NCBI RefSeq assembly: GCF_029946505.1
Contig: NZ_JARZHG010000010.1
Coordinates: forward strand, 1-64,000
From: Polyangium sp. y55x31
Lineage (GTDB): Bacteria > Myxococcota_A > Polyangia > Polyangiales > Polyangiaceae
Direction of reading: 5' to 3'
DNA: 64,000 nucleotides
The notes under the pieces are model-generated. The model had not been told where the DNA came from. It made no database searches and saw nothing but the letters and a program-made list of their open reading frames with translations. How positions within the stretch are numbered: the first letter of the stretch is position 1; every line of letters starts with the position of its first letter. Below, piece by piece: positions 34,614 through 43,504 of this stretch. The translations under genes and the position numbers were made by a program.

Positions 34614-37094
34614 ATGAAGACGACGCCCGAGACCCCGCCCGAGACCACCCCGCGGCGGCCTCCGTCGCGAACGTTCGTGTGCGCTGCCGCGCTCGCCGCG
34701 CCCCTCGTGCTCACCTCTTGCAGCGGCGCGAATCACCCCCCCACGCGTGGTGGTCCTTCGGTGCTCGCCACGCCCGGGGGCGCGCCGATCGCCGGGATCG
34801 AGGTCCACGCGCTCGACGAACGCCCGCGCCTCACGCTCGTCAACCGCGACGGTGATCCCGCGCCCGCCATCGCCGTCGCGTTCGCCACGGATCCGGGCCC
34901 GGCCACGGCCGCGGCGCTCTCTGCGCTCGTCGAAGCGCGCCTCGCGACCGCGGGGTTCGAGACGCGCGTGCACGCCGATCGCACCGGCTTTCGCGTCGAG
35001 TGGCTCGTCGACAACACCACGCGCATCGCGCCCTTCTTCGCCGCGCTCGTTCGCTCGATGCGAGATCCCGTCGTCGCGAACGGCCCCGAGACGCCGCTCG
35101 TCACGCGCCGCCTTTTGGCCTTGCGAAAGACGCCGCTCGATGCGCCCGAGCTCGCGCCGATCGCGGCATGCACCGGGCGCCTCGGTCTCTCGCCGAGCGA
35201 ACCCGCGCCCGATCCCGCCGCGCCCACGTTCGCCGGCGAGCTCGAAGGACAACGCCGCGAAGGCCTCCACGCGGGCCGCGCCTCCATCGCCGCCGTCGGC
35301 CCCGCGTCGTTCGGCGCGCTCGTCGCGAAGGCGCTCGAAGCAAGCGAAGGCTGGCCCGTCGGCGAACCCGCCGCCGATCCCTTCCCGACTGCGGACACCG
35401 TCGCGAGTTACGTCGCGCCGCCGCAAAGCGCGCCGCGCGGACAGGTCACGCTCGCCGTTCGGCTCGGGGATGCTCTCGGCGCGGTCGCCACTGCGGAGCG
35501 ACTTGCGGCTCCGGGCTCGCCGCTCCATGCGCGGCTCGGAAGCTTGCCCGAAGCTTTCCACGCCGTGGAGGTCGTCGGCGTCGCGCGCGCCCGCGGCGGC
35601 TGCGTGAGCGTCACCATCGAGCCCGAGACGCGCATCGATGCGGCTTCGCTCGAGCGTGCTGCCGCGCGCGCGGCTGCCATCACGCGTCACGAGATCCGCC
35701 TCGAAAGCGCGGCTCCTGCGAACGCCGCTGTCGCGATGCGCCAGATCCTCTCCGCGGCCGACCCGCGCGACGCTGCATCCCGCGCTGCCTGGTGGGATCT
35801 CACGACGCCTGTTCCCAACGCGCCTCCACGCCTCGCCGTCGCGCTCGCTTTACCGCCGCGCGCCACACCCGCGCCTGGTTCGTCTGGACGCACCTTCGCG
35901 GCCGAGCTCGACAGCGCTTGGACCAAAACGAACGAGCCCGCCGTCGAGCGTCGTGCTTCCGTCGAGCGTGGCCAGGGTGAGCTTTGGGCCCTCGTCGCGA
36001 GCCCTTGTGGCGTCGTCGACGAAGGCGCGACCGACGCGGGCGCGACGGCCCTTGCGATGCTCGCGGCTGCGGCTTCGCGTGATCCGAACGCAGGTGTCGC
36101 CCTCGAACCGTGGGTCGGACCGGATGGCGTCGGCCTCGTCGCGCATGCCGCGCCGCGTGACGAACACGAGACACCCGTCGAGCTTGCGCGACGTGTCGGC
36201 GATGCGGCGGCGCGTGCTTTGTCGCCGGTCGCGCTCACGCCGATCGCGCTCACCGAAGCGCGCACCTCGGCGCTCGCGCACATCGAGCGCACGACCGGGC
36301 GCGGCGGCGTCGCCTTCGAGACGCTCGCGTCTGCGCTCGTGCCCGAACATCCCTCGTGGCTCGATCCGCTCGGCGTCTACACGCGTGTCTCCGGCGCGGG
36401 CCTCGAAGGCACGCGCCTTCGCTTGCGCACGCTGCTCGAAGGACCGCTCCGGCTCGCGGTGCTCGCGAATGCGGATGCCGCGCAAGCTGCGGAGGTCGCG
36501 CAGGCGGTCGATCGATGGCTCGTTCCGCGCTCACAGGCGCGCAGTTGTCCGACCCCGACGCGCGGCGCGCCTCGCACGGGTCCGCTCACGGCGCGCCTCG
36601 CGCGTGATGCTGGCCTCGCACAGGCGCTCGTCGCGGCGCCCATGCCGGCCGTCTCTGCGTCTGGACACGACCTCGCGCTCTTCGTGGCGCTCGCGCTCGG
36701 CGGTGAAGGGGGCCTGCTCGAGGCTGCGCTCCCGCCTTCGAACGGCGTCCGCGCGACGGCGCGCATCGTCGGCACCCATCAGGCTGCCGCGCTCGTCATC
36801 GACGTCCGCGCGCCTTCGGATCTGCTCGCATCGGCGGTGAACGACGTCCGCGCGCTCCTTGGCCGGCTCTCGCGCTCGGGCCTTGGTGCGCCGGAGTTCA
36901 GCCGAGCTGCGGCGCTTGCGTCGCGACGTGACACCGAGTCACGCGCCGACCCGCGCCGCCGCCTCATTCAACTCTGGTCTGGCCGTCCCCAAACGCCCCG
37001 CGAAACGCCCACGCCGCAGGCGCTCGCCGCGTTCCTCGCGACGTCCCTTGCCGAAAACGCGCTCCTCGTCGTCGAGGCGCACCCGGATCCCTGA
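34614..37094 (+). CDS. M16-peptidase-like lipoprotein without zinc motif
   Basis: 826 residues. Lipoprotein signal with lipobox VLTSC. Two halves of about 400 residues show the alternating pattern of M16 (insulinase/processing-protease) repeats: IAVAFATDPGPATAAALSAL, LALVVASPC-type strands, RTSALAHIERTTGRGGVAFE and SAVNDVRALLGRLSRSGL. The zinc-binding HxxEH motif of active M16 enzymes is absent from both halves. It is therefore at most an inactive scaffold; the M16 assignment is itself an inference from pattern. It ends four bases before hairpin H4 of copy C. Confidence 0.7.
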   Translation: MKTTPETPPETTPRRPPSRTFVCAAALAAPLVLTSCSGANHPPTRGGPSVLATPGGAPIAGIEVHALDERPRLTLVNRDGDPAPAIAVAFATDPGPATAAALSALVEARLATAGFETRVHADRTGFRVEWLVDNTTRIAPFFAALVRSMRDPVVANGPETPLVTRRLLALRKTPLDAPELAPIAACTGRLGLSPSEPAPDPAAPTFAGELEGQRREGLHAGRASIAAVGPASFGALVAKALEASEGWPVGEPAADPFPTADTVASYVAPPQSAPRGQVTLAVRLGDALGAVATAERLAAPGSPLHARLGSLPEAFHAVEVVGVARARGGCVSVTIEPETRIDAASLERAAARAAAITRHEIRLESAAPANAAVAMRQILSAADPRDAASRAAWWDLTTPVPNAPPRLAVALALPPRATPAPGSSGRTFAAELDSAWTKTNEPAVERRASVERGQGELWALVASPCGVVDEGATDAGATALAMLAAAASRDPNAGVALEPWVGPDGVGLVAHAAPRDEHETPVELARRVGDAAARALSPVALTPIALTEARTSALAHIERTTGRGGVAFETLASALVPEHPSWLDPLGVYTRVSGAGLEGTRLRLRTLLEGPLRLAVLANADAAQAAEVAQAVDRWLVPRSQARSCPTPTRGAPRTGPLTARLARDAGLAQALVAAPMPAVSASGHDLALFVALALGGEGGLLEAALPPSNGVRATARIVGTHQAAALVIDVRAPSDLLASAVNDVRALLGRLSRSGLGAPEFSRAAALASRRDTESRADPRRRLIQLWSGRPQTPRETPTPQALAAFLATSLAENALLVVEAHPDP

Positions 37095-37097
37095 CCT

Positions 37098-37202
37098 GGT
37101 GCATCGACCGCACCGCGGTCGATGCACCAACGGTCCAGCGCTTGCGCTGGTCCCGGGTCCAGGGGCGGACAGCCCCTGGTCGGGCCCGGGGTGAAACCCC
37201 GG
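37098..37202 (-). repeat. Four-hairpin mosaic repeat, copy C
   Basis: Plus-strand order H4 (37098-37128, GGTGCATCGACCGC/GCGGTCGATGCACC), H3 (37135-37150), H2 (37159-37179) and H1 (37186-37202). H1 ends 21 bp from the stop of the minus-strand gene at 37224. It fills the gap between convergent genes, as copy A does. H4 matches copy A almost exactly, unlike the H4 of copies B, D and E. Confidence 0.85.
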
Positions 37203-37223
37203 CGCTACGCCACCGAGCAACTC

Positions 37224-38003
37224 TCAGAACAGATCGTCCGACTCCTCGAGGAGCTGCGGCTCCTCCGAGTCTGACTTCGCCTCGGCGTCGGCGTCGACGT
37301 CGGCGTCATCGTCATCGAAATCGTCGTCGTCGTCCTCGTCGCGCTCTTCCTCGTCGATGTCCTCGTCGTCGCTTTGCGCGAGCACCGGCAGACGGCGCTT
37401 ACCGACGGGGCCCTCGTCGACGTAGTCGCGCAGCGCCGACATGTCGCGCAGCGCTTGCAGCTTCGCGAGTGCCTTGACCTCGACCTGGCGGATGCGCTCG
37501 CGCGTCAGGTTCATGATTGCGCCCACGTCTTCCAGCGTCGTGCCGCCACGATCGGCCACGTCGAGTGCGCAGCTCTCGCTCATTTCCCAGGCTTCGAGGT
37601 CCGGGAAGTTCAGCTTGATCGCGCCCGTCCTCGCCGACACGTCGAGGAACAGGTGGTGCTTGCACGACACGTACGGGCACGGCCGCGGACCGTCTGCGCA
37701 CTCGGCGCGCGTGCGCGGCTTCCAGTAGTCGACCTCGGGATAGAGCATCCGCCCGATCTCGAGCTCGCGCTTGGTCATGCGCTTGACGCTGATCGTGCGT
37801 GCGCGGACCTCGCGCTTGCGACGCGATCGCCTTTGCTCGCGCGTGATCGCGGTTGCGGACGTCGCGGGGGCTGCCTTTCGGGCGAGCGCGCCCTCGACGA
37901 GGTTCTCGTCGCCGGTCTCCCTCGTCTGCGCCTCGTTCATGCCGTCCGTGTCTCCCTCGAGCTCACTGAAACCGCCGAGCTCGCCATCACCCATCGTTGC
38001 CAT
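37224..38003 (-). CDS. Sigma-factor-region-4-like DNA-binding protein with acidic tail
   Basis: 259 residues from the ATG at 38003, with GGGAGG seven bases upstream. A basic stretch ([19 protein letters not shown]) is followed by [20 protein letters not shown], a Cys/His cluster that could bind a metal, and [20 protein letters not shown] sigma-70 region 4.2-like helix-turn-helix follows (about 160-190; [20 protein letters not shown]). The last 60 residues are almost all Asp/Glu. There is no region 2, so it is not a full sigma factor. It probably binds promoters or RNA polymerase; the acidic tail may mimic DNA or bind core enzyme. Confidence 0.82.
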   Translation of the reverse strand: MATMGDGELGGFSELEGDTDGMNEAQTRETGDENLVEGALARKAAPATSATAITREQRRSRRKREVRARTISVKRMTKRELEIGRMLYPEVDYWKPRTRAECADGPRPCPYVSCKHHLFLDVSARTGAIKLNFPDLEAWEMSESCALDVADRGGTTLEDVGAIMNLTRERIRQVEVKALAKLQALRDMSALRDYVDEGPVGKRRLPVLAQSDDEDIDEEERDEDDDDDFDDDDADVDADAEAKSDSEEPQLLEESDDLF

Positions 38004-38118
38004 GCGCTGCCTCCCGCTGGTCCTTCCGTACTGCGCGCGCACGTCCCCCTGCCCGTTCGGAGACCGGTCCGGACGAGTGCAGGGGTCCTGCTCCCTGTGA
38101 TTACGTTTTCGTCTTCAT

Positions 38119-38149
38119 CGATGGAGGACGGTCCAGCCGTCCTTCATCG
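38119..38149. repeat. 31-bp inverted repeat upstream of sigma-like gene
   Basis: CGATGGAGGACGG and CCGTCCTTCATCG pair over 13 bp with one G-T/mismatch around TCCAG. It is 116 bp from the sigma-like start and 62 bp after the MerR-type gene's stop. No T-run follows, so it may be an operator or a weak terminator. Confidence 0.5.
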
Positions 38150-38210
38150 ACTTGAAATCAGCCCCGAGGCGTCAACCGCGACGCCGCGGAAAAATCTTCT
38201 TTTTCGGTCC

Positions 38211-38735
38211 TCAGGAGCCTGTCGCCGCTGCTCTCCGCGAGAGCCGGGCCTGGGCCATCAAGCGCTCTTCGATTGCCGAGAGCTTGGCCACGAGGTCCTT
38301 GGCGAGCCTCTCCGCCATGGAGAGCTCCTGATGTATGGCTCGGTCGCTCGTGTCGCTTCGTCGCTCTTTGGCTGCGTCACGAAGCGCATCGAACACCTTA
38401 CCGATCGTCCGCTCGAGCTCCTCGATGTCACCCCTCACGAAGAGGAACTCCCGCTGGATCTCCTCGATCGTGTAGTCCTGCGCCATCATCTCTTTGATGC
38501 GCTGGATCTGCCTGACCACCGTCGCTGGGTAGAGCCCTTGTGAGCCCTGGTGCTTGCCTTTCTTGCCTACCCGGACGCTCCGGGGGAGGAGGCCGAGCTG
38601 TACGTATTTTCGAAGCGTGGCCTCACTGAATTTGATCCCGTGGGCGGCGAAGATGTCGAGGATCTCGGCCGACGTGATGCCTTGTTCGTGTTCGCGTTCG
38701 AGACGATCGAGCGCGTCGTCCGAGATCCGCTGCAA
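38211..38735 (-). CDS. MerR-family transcriptional regulator
   Basis: 174 residues from a TTG at 38735 with GGAGGGG upstream. The winged helix-turn-helix lies at about 20-75: SAEILDIFAAHGIKFSEATL and YVQLGLLPRSVRVG, then QGLYPATVVRQIQRIKEMM. A coiled coil follows (about 95-170), the usual dimerisation element. The N-terminus is longer than in classical MerR and there is no metal-binding Cys triplet, so the effector is unknown. Its promoter contains a near-perfect 21-bp palindrome between -35 and -10, exactly where MerR proteins bind, so autoregulation is likely. It is cotranscribable with the sigma-like gene. Confidence 0.86.
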   Translation of the reverse strand: MQRISDDALDRLEREHEQGITSAEILDIFAAHGIKFSEATLRKYVQLGLLPRSVRVGKKGKHQGSQGLYPATVVRQIQRIKEMMAQDYTIEEIQREFLFVRGDIEELERTIGKVFDALRDAAKERRSDTSDRAIHQELSMAERLAKDLVAKLSAIEERLMAQARLSRRAAATGS

Positions 38736-38781
38736 GGTTCCCCTCCGCCCCGGTTGGGGCAGCTCCCTAACGACGCTCGTG

Positions 38782-38811
38782 AATGTATTCCACTCAGTAG
38801 AATACAGTCAA
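38782..38811 (-). promoter_or_regulatory. Promoter with embedded palindromic MerR-type operator
   Basis: On the minus strand, TTGACT (38806-38811) and TACATT (38782-38787) are 18 bp apart. The 21-bp palindrome at 38785-38805 (arms GTATTC and GAATAC, inner ACT/AGT) fills the spacer. MerR regulators bind such spacers and realign the promoter. It lies 47 bp upstream of the MerR-type start codon. Confidence 0.7.
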
Positions 38812-39018
38812 TCTAACGGATCATGATTATTTCCGGGAGCGCGAAGACCCGGTCCATCCCGCATTTTTCGAAACGGGCTAGGACATTTCTGGTCCGCCCT
38901 GGGATCGTTTTTTCTTGACGGTTTTGTGCATCTGAGGATCCCCCCCTGCGCCGTCAATTGGTGCATCTCCCTACACAGCCTGCCCCTTTCCGCACGACTG
39001 ATAGGCTTGCTCCTTCCC

Positions 39019-39870
39019 ATGGCCGACAAGAACCCCGACCCCCCCGCGCGGGTTTTGCGGGACGTGAACGCCCGCGGCGTCCGCATGCGTGTCCTCGAAG
39101 CGGGCGCGGGGCCCGCGCTCTTGCTCGTGCACGGCTTCCTCGTGAGCCACCGCTCTTTCGACGACATCATCGACGCGCTCGCGCCGCGCTTTCACGTCAT
39201 CGCGCCCGATCTGCCTGGGTTCGGCGAGAGCGAGAAGCCGAGCCCGACGCGATATCCGTACGGCATCGAGGCCTTCGCCGAGTCGATGGCCGATCTCATC
39301 GCGGCCTTCGGCGTCGGCCGCGCGTCCGTCATCGGCCACGCGATGGGCGCGGCCGTCGCGCTCACGCTCGCGGCCGAGCATCCCGAGCTCGTGACGCGGC
39401 TCGTCGTGGAAGACGCGCTCTGTTACCCGTTCCCGATGAGCTTCCGCGGCCGCTTGCCGTTCCTGCCCGTGATCGGCGGCGCGATCTTCAAGCAGCTCTA
39501 CGGCCGCAGGGCGTTCCGCTCCTACTTCCGCGAAGAGTTCTTCCGCCCCGGTGTGGCGCTGCCGCACGAGCGCATCGATCAGCACTACGACTTCTTCAAC
39601 GGCCCCTCCGCGCGCGAAAGCGCGTACGCAGTGCTGCGCTCCATCGTCGACACGCGCCCGGTCGTCGCGCGCATCACGCGCATCACGACGCCCACGCTCG
39701 TCGTGTGGGGCCGCGACGATCGCATCTTCCCGGCGGCCTCCGCGCAACGCCTCGCGCGCGAGCTGCCGCAGTCGAAGCTCGCGATCCTCGACGCCGCGCA
39801 CGCCCCGCACGAGGAGCGCCCGCGCGAGTTCGCCGACCTCGCCGCGCAATTCTTGGAGGGCAAACGGTGA
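39019..39870 (+). CDS. Alpha/beta-hydrolase-fold protein without nucleophile
   Basis: 283 residues. Fold markers are clear: LLLVHGFLVSHRSFDD (oxyanion region), IAPDLPGFGESEKP, a nucleophile elbow, VVWGRDDRIFP (acid Asp) and AAHAPHEERP (His). At the elbow the sequence is GHAMG: the Ser of GxSxG is Ala108 (codon GCG). The base and acid are kept, so either the enzyme is inactive or it uses another mechanism. The start follows TCCTTCCC, with no good ribosome site. Its TGA overlaps the GTG of the next gene by four bases (39867-39870), coupling it to the transporter genes. Confidence 0.9.
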   Translation: MADKNPDPPARVLRDVNARGVRMRVLEAGAGPALLLVHGFLVSHRSFDDIIDALAPRFHVIAPDLPGFGESEKPSPTRYPYGIEAFAESMADLIAAFGVGRASVIGHAMGAAVALTLAAEHPELVTRLVVEDALCYPFPMSFRGRLPFLPVIGGAIFKQLYGRRAFRSYFREEFFRPGVALPHERIDQHYDFFNGPSARESAYAVLRSIVDTRPVVARITRITTPTLVVWGRDDRIFPAASAQRLARELPQSKLAILDAAHAPHEERPREFADLAAQFLEGKR

Positions 39871-42479
39871 ACCTCCGCGAGGCCGCGCGGACCTTCACCA
39901 AGAACCCCGCGCAACGTACGGGGTTTTTCCTCGTGCTCGGCCTCGTCGGTTTTTCCCTCCTCGGTCCCCTCCTCATCCCGCACGATCCCAACACGAGTGA
40001 CTTCTCCCTCGTGCGTGACGCGCTCGGCGCGCCGCCCGGCCCCTCGCGGGCGCACCTCTTCGGCACCGACGCGCTCTACCGCGACGTGCTGGCGCGCCTC
40101 GCGCACGGCGGGAGGCTCTCGCTCGGCATCGCGACCCTCGCCACGCTGATCGCCACGCTCGTCGGCACGACCGTCGGCGTGACGGCGGGGTATGCCGCAG
40201 ACACGCGCGCTGCGGCGATCGACGTCACGCTCATGCGGATCGTCGACGTCCTGCTCGCGCTCCCGTTCCTGCTCACGGTCACGGCGATCGGCGCGTTCGT
40301 CGGTCGATCCGACACGCTCACCGTGCTCTGCGTGCTCGGCGTCTCCGGCTGGGGCGGGTTCGCGCGCGTGCTCCGCGCGAAGACGATGCAGATCCGCGCG
40401 CTCTCGTTCGTCACGGCCGCGCGCGCGCTCGGCGCGGGGCATGTGCGTATCGTCTTACGCCACGTCCTTCCGAACGCCGCGAGCTCCATCGCCGTGCTCG
40501 CCACCACGAGCGTCGGACAGATGATGCTCGCCGAGGCCGTGCTCGGCTACCTCTCGCTCGGCGTGCCTCCACCCGAGGCCACCTGGGGCCGCATGCTGCA
40601 CGAGGCCGAGCCTTTCGTCGGCACGCGCCTCGGCCTCGTCGCTGCGCCCGCGATCGCCATCCTCCTCTCCGTGCTCGCCTTCGGCCGCGTCGGCGAGGGA
40701 CTACGCGATGCGTTAGAAGCCCCCTCCGGACAAACCCCTCCGAAGGCGCGCCTGCAAGCCGATCTCCTCCTCGTCGCGGCCGCGCTCCTCCTCGTCGCCG
40801 TCCTCCGCCCCGCGCCCGTCGCGCCGCCGATCGCCGCGCATCCGCCCGAGCGCTCGCCCATGCGCGGCGGCACGCTTCGCGTCGCCACCATCGTCAACGT
40901 ACGCACGCTCGATCCCGCGCTCGCGTACGACGAGGCCGCGACAGCGCTCTCCGACCTCGTCTTCGCGCGCCTCGTGACCTTCGCCGAAGACGGCCGCATC
41001 GTCCCCGAGCTCGCGCGCGACCTCCAGGTCGCGGCCGACGGCCGCACGTACACGTTTTTCCTTCGTGACGGCGTCGTCTTCCACGACGGCGCGCTTCTCC
41101 GCGCCGCCGACGTCGTGCGCTCCCTCGAACGCACGCTCCATCCGCGCACGCCCTGCCCGGCCGCGAGCCACTACGCGTCCATCCTCGGCTTCTCCGCCTT
41201 TCATGCGGGGAAAACGCCGCACCTCGAAGGCGTGCGCGCCACGGGCGACCTCACCGTGGAGATCACGCTCGAGCGCCCCGACCCGACGTTCCTCCCGCTC
41301 CTCACGCTCGCGTTCGCCGCGCCCGTGTGCCCGTCGTCCGGCACGACCGTCGATCCCGCTCGTCCGCCGACGCCTTGCGGCGCCGGTCCCTTTCGCGTCG
41401 CGTCGTGGGAGCCCGAAGGGCCGATCCGACTCGCGCGGCACGCGGCCTACTTCGAACCCGGCAAACCGTACCTCGACGCGATCGAGTGGCACCTGAGCGA
41501 GCGCTCCACGTCGCAGCGCTACAAGTTCGAACGCGGCGCGCTCGACTACACGCGTGACCTCGGCAGCCAGGACGCCGCCCTCTACCGCGCGAGCCCCGCG
41601 TGGTCCGGGCAGCACGCGTTCTCGCCTTCCCGCGCGACGAACGCGATCTTCATGAACACCGAGCTCCCACCTTTCGACGTGCGCGCCGTCCGTCGCGCGG
41701 TGGCGCTCGCGATCGATCCGAGCGTGCTCGAGAAGGTCCGCAGCGAAGCGCGCGAGACCTCGCGCGTGCTGCCCGAAGGCATCCCGGGGGCCGAAGGCAT
41801 CCCGCCCATGCGCCGCCACGATCTCGCCGCAGCGCTCGAAGAGATGCGACGCGCCGGCTACGCCTTCGATCCGGCGACGGGCCGCGGCGGCTACCCGCAC
41901 CCCATCGACTACCTCGCGCCCGCCGACACCTTCGAGCAACAGGCCGCCGAGATCTTCGCGCAGCAGCTCGCGCGAATCGGCCTACGCATCCGACTGCGGC
42001 TCACGAGTTACGCGACATACCTCGCGGAGGCCTCGCGCAGACGCACGACGCCCATGGGCTGGGCCGGCTGGAAGGCCGACTTCCCCGATCCCAGTAACTT
42101 CTTCGAGCCCACGCTCTCGTCGCGCGCGATCAGCGACGAGCACTCGCAGAACTACGCCTTCTTCGCGCACGAGGAGCTCGACCGCATCCTCGACGCCGCG
42201 TCGAGCGAGCGTGATCCCGAAGCGCGACGCCGCCTCTTCGTGCGCGCCGAGGAGATCGTGCGCGACGAGGCTCCGTGGGCGCCGACGTACGCGCCGCGTG
42301 TCTTCGAGCTCTGGCAGCCCTACGTCCGCGGCTACGTGCCGCACCCCATCGTCCCGCAGCGCTTCCGCGACACCTGGATCGACACGATCGCGCTCGCCGA
42401 AGCGCACACGCAATCGAAGCTCGGCCCCGCGTCGCTCTTGCTCCCCTTCGGTTCACGACGAGGTTCGCCGTGGCGATGA
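39867..42479 (+). CDS. ABC permease (DppC-type) fused to peptide-binding domain
   Basis: 870 residues from a GTG coupled to the hydrolase stop. Residues about 15-280 are a DppC/OppC permease with five or six helices and the EAA loop ARALGAGHVRIVLRHVLPNA. After another hydrophobic segment (about 293-312, LLLVAAALLLVAVLRPAPV), residues about 330-850 are a family-5 oligopeptide-binding protein: RGGTLRVATIVNVRTLDPAL, LVFARLVTFAEDGRIVPELA, DPSNFFEPTLS. It is fused in one chain, so the binding domain is membrane-tethered on the outside. There is no break at the junction. No ATP-binding subunit is encoded nearby, so the importer must borrow one. Confidence 0.9.
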   Translation: MNLREAARTFTKNPAQRTGFFLVLGLVGFSLLGPLLIPHDPNTSDFSLVRDALGAPPGPSRAHLFGTDALYRDVLARLAHGGRLSLGIATLATLIATLVGTTVGVTAGYAADTRAAAIDVTLMRIVDVLLALPFLLTVTAIGAFVGRSDTLTVLCVLGVSGWGGFARVLRAKTMQIRALSFVTAARALGAGHVRIVLRHVLPNAASSIAVLATTSVGQMMLAEAVLGYLSLGVPPPEATWGRMLHEAEPFVGTRLGLVAAPAIAILLSVLAFGRVGEGLRDALEAPSGQTPPKARLQADLLLVAAALLLVAVLRPAPVAPPIAAHPPERSPMRGGTLRVATIVNVRTLDPALAYDEAATALSDLVFARLVTFAEDGRIVPELARDLQVAADGRTYTFFLRDGVVFHDGALLRAADVVRSLERTLHPRTPCPAASHYASILGFSAFHAGKTPHLEGVRATGDLTVEITLERPDPTFLPLLTLAFAAPVCPSSGTTVDPARPPTPCGAGPFRVASWEPEGPIRLARHAAYFEPGKPYLDAIEWHLSERSTSQRYKFERGALDYTRDLGSQDAALYRASPAWSGQHAFSPSRATNAIFMNTELPPFDVRAVRRAVALAIDPSVLEKVRSEARETSRVLPEGIPGAEGIPPMRRHDLAAALEEMRRAGYAFDPATGRGGYPHPIDYLAPADTFEQQAAEIFAQQLARIGLRIRLRLTSYATYLAEASRRRTTPMGWAGWKADFPDPSNFFEPTLSSRAISDEHSQNYAFFAHEELDRILDAASSERDPEARRRLFVRAEEIVRDEAPWAPTYAPRVFELWQPYVRGYVPHPIVPQRFRDTWIDTIALAEAHTQSKLGPASLLLPFGSRRGSPWR

Positions 42480-43504
42480 GCCTCGCGCGGATGGCGCGCC
42501 GCGTCGGCTGGGCGCTCGTGGTCGTCTACGGCGTGACGATGGTGTCGTTCGTCCTGGTCCACGTGCTCCCGGGCGATCCGGTGCGCATGCTCGTCGGCCC
42601 GCAAGCCTCGGCCGCCGACGTCGCGCGCGCGCGCGAGCTCTACGGACACGGCGGCTCGCTCCGCGTGCAGTACGTGCGCTTCATGCGAAGGCTCGTGCAC
42701 ACCGGTACGGGCTCCACCACCGAAGCACGCAAGGAACCCGAGCACCGGAGCTGCGCGGCGATCGGGCCCGTGCACATCGACCTCGGGCACAGCTTTCATT
42801 ACCGAAGGCCCGTCGTGGATCTCGTGGCCACGAAACTCCCGCGATCCCTCGAGCTCGCGCTCGCCGCGCTCCTCGTGCAGCTCACGCTCGGCCTCGGCCT
42901 CGGCATCAGCACGGCCGCGCGCCGCGGCAGCCGATGGGACGAGCTCGGCGCGGGCCTCTCGCTCCTCGGCATCAGCGCGCCCACGTTCCTCACCGGGCTC
43001 GCGCTCCAGTACGTGCTCGCGCATCGCCTGGGCCTGCTCCCCTACGACGGGCCCGGAAAAACCCCCGGCGAGCATCTTCTTTCGCTCGTGCTGCCGGCGC
43101 TCACGCTCGGCATCTACGGGAGCGCGCTCTATGCGCGCCTCGTCCGCGCCGAGCTCGGCACCGCGCTCGCCGAGGACCACGTGCGCACGGCACTCGCGAA
43201 GGGCGCGTCTCGCGCGCGAGCTCTCGTCGTGCATGGCCTGCGCACGACGCTCGTCCCGATCACCACGCTCGCCGCGCTCGATCTCGGCGCGCTCGTGGGC
43301 GGCGCCGTCGTGACCGAGCGGCTCTTCCGATGGCCCGGCATGGGGCAGATGGCCGTCGAGTCGCTCCTGAATCGCGACGGGCCCGTCATCGTCGCGACGG
43401 TGCTCGTGGCCTCGACGGCCGTCGTGCTCTCGACCTTGCTCGTCGATCTGCTCGCGCCGCTCCTCGATCCGCGGATCGACCGCGCGCCGAAGAACGGCGC
43501 GTGA
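42476..43504 (+). CDS. ABC permease (DppB-type)
   Basis: 342 residues, six membrane helices. DppB signatures: VLVHVLPGDPVRMLVGP after helix 1, then GISAPTFLTGLALQYVLA, LPALTLGIYGSALYARLVR and the EAA loop ALAKGASRARALVVHGLRTT. An extra loop of about 25 residues (HTGTGSTTEARKEPEHRSC) lies before DLGHSFHYRRPV. It pairs with the fused permease in one importer for peptides or nickel-like ligands. The ATG overlaps the upstream stop by four bases (ATGA). Its TGA touches the stop of the opposite gene with no base between. Confidence 0.9.
   Translation: MSLARMARRVGWALVVVYGVTMVSFVLVHVLPGDPVRMLVGPQASAADVARARELYGHGGSLRVQYVRFMRRLVHTGTGSTTEARKEPEHRSCAAIGPVHIDLGHSFHYRRPVVDLVATKLPRSLELALAALLVQLTLGLGLGISTAARRGSRWDELGAGLSLLGISAPTFLTGLALQYVLAHRLGLLPYDGPGKTPGEHLLSLVLPALTLGIYGSALYARLVRAELGTALAEDHVRTALAKGASRARALVVHGLRTTLVPITTLAALDLGALVGGAVVTERLFRWPGMGQMAVESLLNRDGPVIVATVLVASTAVVLSTLLVDLLAPLLDPRIDRAPKNGA

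Noticed and set aside
38958-39866. Extending the permease-binding protein fusion to an ATG at 38958
   Set aside because: The extension is the wrong frame of the hydrolase gene; the GTG at 39867 overlaps the hydrolase stop by four bases and starts the true permease sequence.
39653-39870. A broken hydrolase gene as explanation of the missing nucleophile
   Set aside because: The frame is intact to the coupled stop and all other fold markers are in place.
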